Assembly (NCBI GenBank): GCA_942492635.1
Contig: CALOFP010000003.1
Coordinates: 186,001 to 250,000 of the forward strand
DNA length: 64,000 bases
Direction of reading: 5' to 3'
DNA from: CALOFP01 sp942492635
Lineage (GTDB): Bacteria; UBP6; UBA1177; CALOFP01
In this document: piece after piece, positions 62,547 to 64,000 of the stretch
Numbering within the stretch: position 1 is the stretch's first letter
Layout of the letters: the number at the start of each line of letters is the position of its first letter
Made by a program: the position numbers and the translations under genes
The notes under the pieces: model-generated
Database searches by the model: none
The model's input: the letters and a program-made list of their open reading frames with translations, nothing else
Told to the model about the DNA's origin: nothing

Positions 62547-62939
62547 TTAATCCTTCAGGAGCTTGTGGATTTCACGAAGCAGCTGGTCGTGACGGATACC
62601 CTTGTCCATGATGAGGTCCGCCTTGGCCCACTCCCTCTCCTCGCTGGAGGAGCTGAAGCGGAGACCTGTTTCCGAAGTTACGGCAGTCGCCATTATGACC
62701 GGAACATCGGGGAAACGTTTCTTCAGGTGGTAGCTGAGAATGAAACCGCTGTCGTAGTTTTCCATCATGAGGTCAACGATGCACAGATCCGGACGGATAG
62801 TGGGGATTTTCTCCTCAGCTTCCTTCTGGCTGTGTGCAGTGATAACCTCGAAATTTTCACCTTCGAGCAGGAACTTTATCTGCTCGAGGAAATCGATATC
62901 GTCGTCAACGAGAAAAACAGTTCTCTTACTTTCACTCAT
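62547..62939 (-). CDS. Single-domain response regulator
   Basis: 130 aa when started at the ATG at 62939, which overlaps the stop of the upstream kinase and has GGAGAAAGAG before it. Receiver fold with VDDDIDF, the phospho-acceptor in CIVDLMMENYDSG, the ATA Thr switch and Lys in MDKG. No output domain, so it probably relays phosphate between the two kinases or binds another protein. Part of the tightly packed redox operon. Confidence 0.9.
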   Translation of the reverse strand: MSESKRTVFLVDDDIDFLEQIKFLLEGENFEVITAHSQKEAEEKIPTIRPDLCIVDLMMENYDSGFILSYHLKKRFPDVPVIMATAVTSETGLRFSSSSEEREWAKADLIMDKGIRHDQLLREIHKLLKD

Positions 62940-64000
62940 CTCTTTCTCCATTATTTTTATTTTCCATTTTTTTTCTGGGCAGCACTATTGTAAACCTTGT
63001 TCCGGTTCTATCCGATTCGCTGTTGGAGGTTACCGTGATCTTCCCCCTGTGCATCTTGACGATGCCGTAGCTTACGGGAAGACCCAGGCCGGTACCCTTT
63101 CCCATCGGCTTCGTGGTGAAAAAAGGTTCGAAGAGTCTGTCCTTATGTTCTTTGGGAATACCGGGACCGTTGTCCTCTATCTCGAACCTCACCTCCGAAG
63201 CGTTGCCGTATGTGGAAATCCTTATTTCGCCCGAACCTTCAAGAGCCTCCACAGCGTTCTTGACTATGTTCGTTATCACCTGCACCATCTGGTTGAAATC
63301 CAGATCTGCGTAGGGGTTCTCGCAGTGGTTCGTGAGTTTGACCTTCACTTCCTCGGGAATGATGATTTCCCTCAGGGCTGTTTCCACAAGTTCCTCGACG
63401 TGGCACTTTTTCATAACCACCTCGTTTTTTCTTGCGAAGTTGAGAAGGCCGCTTACGATTCCCTTGCAGCGGTCAGCCTGGGAGGCGATCATCTGGAGAT
63501 CTTCGTGAATCTCCGAAGAGGGGTCAGTCTCCTCTTTCAGCATGTGGCTGTAGAGCAGGATGACGCCGAGAGGGTTGTTGACCTCGTGGGCGATTCCCGC
63601 GGCAAGCTGACCCATGCTTGCGAGTTTTTCACTCTGCTTGAGAGCCTCCCTTGTGTTCGCCAGCTTCCTGTTGGATATGGCAAGTTCCATAAGGGAACTG
63701 TGAAGTTTCTCTAGGGTGTTGGGAAGACACATCTCAACTTCTGCAAGTCCCTTGTGGATGGCTATGGCGTGCTGACGGCACGAGTCGTATCCGCACGCTC
63801 CGCAGTCCAGCTCATCCTCAGGCTTGTTTTTCCCCATCTTCTTGAAGATTTTGGCGATCTCCGGTTCCGAGGGAATCGGCATCCTCTGGTCGTCCGGTGC
63901 GAAATTTCGTGAAAGGTCCATTTTCGCAAAGCGTTCCATGTAAATCTTCCACTCATTCCAGTCGAACTCCCGGAGCTTTTTCTCCACATAACGGGTAACG
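62932..64000 (-). CDS. Fe-S-containing sensor histidine kinase (5' end beyond the window)
   Basis: The frame stays open to base 64000. A GTG at 63987 is in frame but has no reason to be the start, so the N-terminus is probably missing. Visible parts: an Fe-S motif DCGACGYDSCRQHAIAIHKG...C (four Cys, the putative Fe-S domain PF04060), a short helix, HisKA with GIAHEVNNPLGVILLY and the phospho-His, and HATPase with NIVKNAVEAL, DNGPGIP and GKGTGLGLPVSYGI. No membrane segment in the visible part. Fe-S kinases of this kind are often preceded by or fused to hydrogenase-like sensor domains, so it may sense H2 or redox state for the downstream hydrogenase operon; that is inference. Confidence 0.85.
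   Translation of the reverse strand, partial: VTRYVEKKLREFDWNEWKIYMERFAKMDLSRNFAPDDQRMPIPSEPEIAKIFKKMGKNKPEDELDCGACGYDSCRQHAIAIHKGLAEVEMCLPNTLEKLHSSLMELAISNRKLANTREALKQSEKLASMGQLAAGIAHEVNNPLGVILLYSHMLKEETDPSSEIHEDLQMIASQADRCKGIVSGLLNFARKNEVVMKKCHVEELVETALREIIIPEEVKVKLTNHCENPYADLDFNQMVQVITNIVKNAVEALEGSGEIRISTYGNASEVRFEIEDNGPGIPKEHKDRLFEPFFTTKPMGKGTGLGLPVSYGIVKMHRGKITVTSNSESDRTGTRFTIVLPRKKMENKNNGERDE

Noticed and set aside
62767..63714. Plus-strand 315-codon frame opposite the sensor kinase
   Set aside because: Antisense to clear HisKA/HATPase motifs; no family resemblance.

Overview
The window looks like chromosomal DNA from an anaerobic Gram-negative bacterium. Evidence for this is the many lipoproteins with classical lipoboxes, an outer-membrane barrel-like protein, an [FeFe]-hydrogenase with a Rex repressor, a 2-hydroxyacyl-CoA-dehydratase-type activase and a KamA-family radical SAM enzyme. 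Secreted proteins carry Cys-rich CGDG..E.CD repeats, Asp/Thr/Gly low-complexity linkers and Kazal domains. I associate that style with Myxococcota or related deltaproteobacterial lineages, but this is an inference and no rRNA or tRNA is present to settle it. Several genes appear to use GTG or TTG starts.

Layout. 1-7.3 kb (minus strand): a small barrel-like protein and two tandem paralogous lipoproteins whose catalytic core resembles elicitor-type transglutaminases, followed by WDCRPW-type PPC domains and Cys-rich repeats. 7.4-29.5 kb (plus): a four-gene nonribosomal peptide synthetase with seven adenylation, six condensation and seven carrier domains and a Cys-type thioesterase, so a heptapeptide is expected if it is collinear. 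The last two adenylation domains lack the usual amine-binding Asp and have pockets close to the beta-alanine code. 29.5-30.1 kb: non-coding, with REP-like palindromes. 30.1-31.3 kb (minus): a KamA-family aminomutase-like enzyme.

31.6-43.3 kb: a second block of surface and secreted proteins. It holds an unknown exported protein, a 1393-residue NlpC/P60- or CHAP-like protein with PPC and Cys-rich modules, an LRR plus papain-like lipoprotein, an ABC-F ATPase on the opposite strand, and a triple-Kazal lipoprotein with a 21-bp tandem repeat. 43.6-49.3 kb (plus): a giant activase/dehydratase fusion followed by an nfeD-SPFH pair. 49.6-56.1 kb (plus): an M28 peptidase lipoprotein, P5C dehydrogenase, a 327-bp MITE-like element with 30-bp inverted ends, a CBM9-like lipoprotein, an EnvC-like protein and a DUF2284 protein.

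56.3-64 kb (minus): HU, a repeat lipoprotein, and a compact redox operon read from the right edge: Fe-S sensor kinase (cut by the window edge), response regulator, receiver-kinase hybrid, Rex, [FeFe]-hydrogenase with an altered L1 motif, and RibF. Together the window suggests a fermentative organism that senses H2 or NADH state, carries many modular secreted enzymes, and makes a probably undescribed heptapeptide. No MbtH, phosphopantetheinyl transferase, exporter or epimerase domain for the peptide lies in the window.
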